DNA of 64,000 nt from positions 46,594,539 through 46,658,538 of the forward strand of contig NC_065883.2 in the NCBI RefSeq assembly GCF_932274485.2, given 5' to 3'. Both the position numbers and the translations under genes were made by a program. Origin of the DNA: Patella vulgata (Eukaryota; Mollusca; Gastropoda; Patellidae). Of this stretch, positions 63,476-64,000 are shown piece after piece. The notes under the pieces are model-generated. The model worked only from the letters and a program-made list of their open reading frames with translations, ran no database searches and was not told the DNA's origin. The stretch's first letter is position 1. Each line of letters opens with the position of its first letter.

Positions 63476-63800
63476 GGGGATCATGGTGGCTCAGTGATAA
63501 GAGACACTGATTAACTAACCAGTAGGTCTTGGGCTCTCTCCCGGGGTTTGACCAGAAAGTCAATTGTACAGGCTTGACTGCCCTTGTTAGCTGTACAGGA
63601 CAGTAGGTCTGCCCGGTCTGACAGGGAATAGTGTCTAATTGTCAGGATGGGACGAAAAGCAATGTTCAGTGTACACATTGGCGTGCACGTAAAAGATTCC
63701 TTGATAGAGTATATCGTAATATAGATGTCCGGGCAAAATCTATCTGTTTGTCTTCAATGGTCCAGTCGGTGTATAAAGTAGGACTTTTGCCCTACTCCGT
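63476..63800 (+). mobile_element. SINE-B-related copy with a different head
   Basis: Head GGGGATCATGGTGGCTCAGT (A box TGGCTCAGTGATAAG), B-box GGGGTTTGACC; the body has GGATGGGACGAAAAGC, TTGGCGTGCACGTAAAAGAT and TCCGGGCAAAATC. Head and middle differ from other SINE-B copies, so it may be an older subfamily. 63801-64000 shows nothing. Confidence 0.7.
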
Positions 63801-64000
63801 ATAAGATTTCAAATCTTTGAAGTTTTAAGATAAGCATACCCGGTCCCTGAAATCTTAAATGGGACTTGCTTTTTCGCCCCTCTGTTCTGTACAGACTGGG
63901 CTAATACAGTAAAACATTGTAACAATCTACAGAGAGTAAATTTAACTTGTTGACTAAATAATCTTCAATACTTCCCATTAGCGGTATGTAGTGACAAGGA

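Overview
The window is AT-rich animal genomic DNA that is mostly transposable elements. Several things suggest a mollusc: dispersed 'GAGTTATGGCCCTTG'-type repeats, short 'AGGGAGATAACT'-type motifs, and two tRNA-headed SINE families present in dozens of copies. The species cannot be named from the sequence. There are no bacterial-type operons. The only candidate host gene is a spliced minus-strand gene. Most other reading frames belong to mobile elements or are translations of repeats.

Layout. (1) 1-5721: the 3' tail of one LINE, followed head-to-tail by a nearly complete L1/Tx1-like LINE (ORF1, ORF2, poly-A tail) flanked by a target-site duplication. (2) 5780-9840: a degenerate repeat array split by an intact 1,531-bp Tc1-family transposon whose 339-aa DD34E transposase is open. 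A 98-99% identical copy of the same length, with a premature stop, lies at 41463-42993. (3) 9840-17300: three phase-compatible minus-strand exons of a host gene, possibly with an OB-fold. Its introns hold SINEs, a truncated LINE and one arm of a 230-bp inverted repeat. (4) 17450-36000: SINE-dense DNA with nested insertions, a 375-bp satellite, a 430-bp palindrome of ACGTAAA-type motifs and a related second element, short tandem duplications, and a decayed second Tc1-like transposon. (5) 36000-47500: tandem and inverted repeats, a 648-bp CAGGG...CCCTG inverted-repeat element, a 1.07-kb element with perfect 28-30-bp inverted ends, a 150-bp satellite, and a LINE remnant. (6) 48850-57580: a large Helentron-type rolling-circle transposon. 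(7) 57580-64000: its degenerate flank, nested SINEs, a poly-A retro-insert inside a SINE, and another copy of the region-2 repeat.

The most notable element is the Helentron. In order it encodes a herpesvirus-tegument-like (C76-type) cysteine protease domain, an OTU-type cysteine protease, a CxxC region and Helitron-like N-terminal domain, a HUH/two-tyrosine Rep nuclease, a PIF1-type helicase, and an AP-type endonuclease (EEP) domain. A few frameshifts and stops break it into consecutive frames. The two proteases presumably act on ubiquitin or process the polyprotein, Rep and helicase drive rolling-circle transposition, and the endonuclease is the feature that marks Helentrons. Fragments of its 3' end are repeated downstream.

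SINE-A (about 260-290 bp, CT-rich tail) and SINE-B (about 370 bp, ATTTC-type tail) have tRNA-like heads with A and B boxes. Many insertions keep target duplications, so the relative order of events can be read. Copies cited as '(+)' have the tRNA head on the left.
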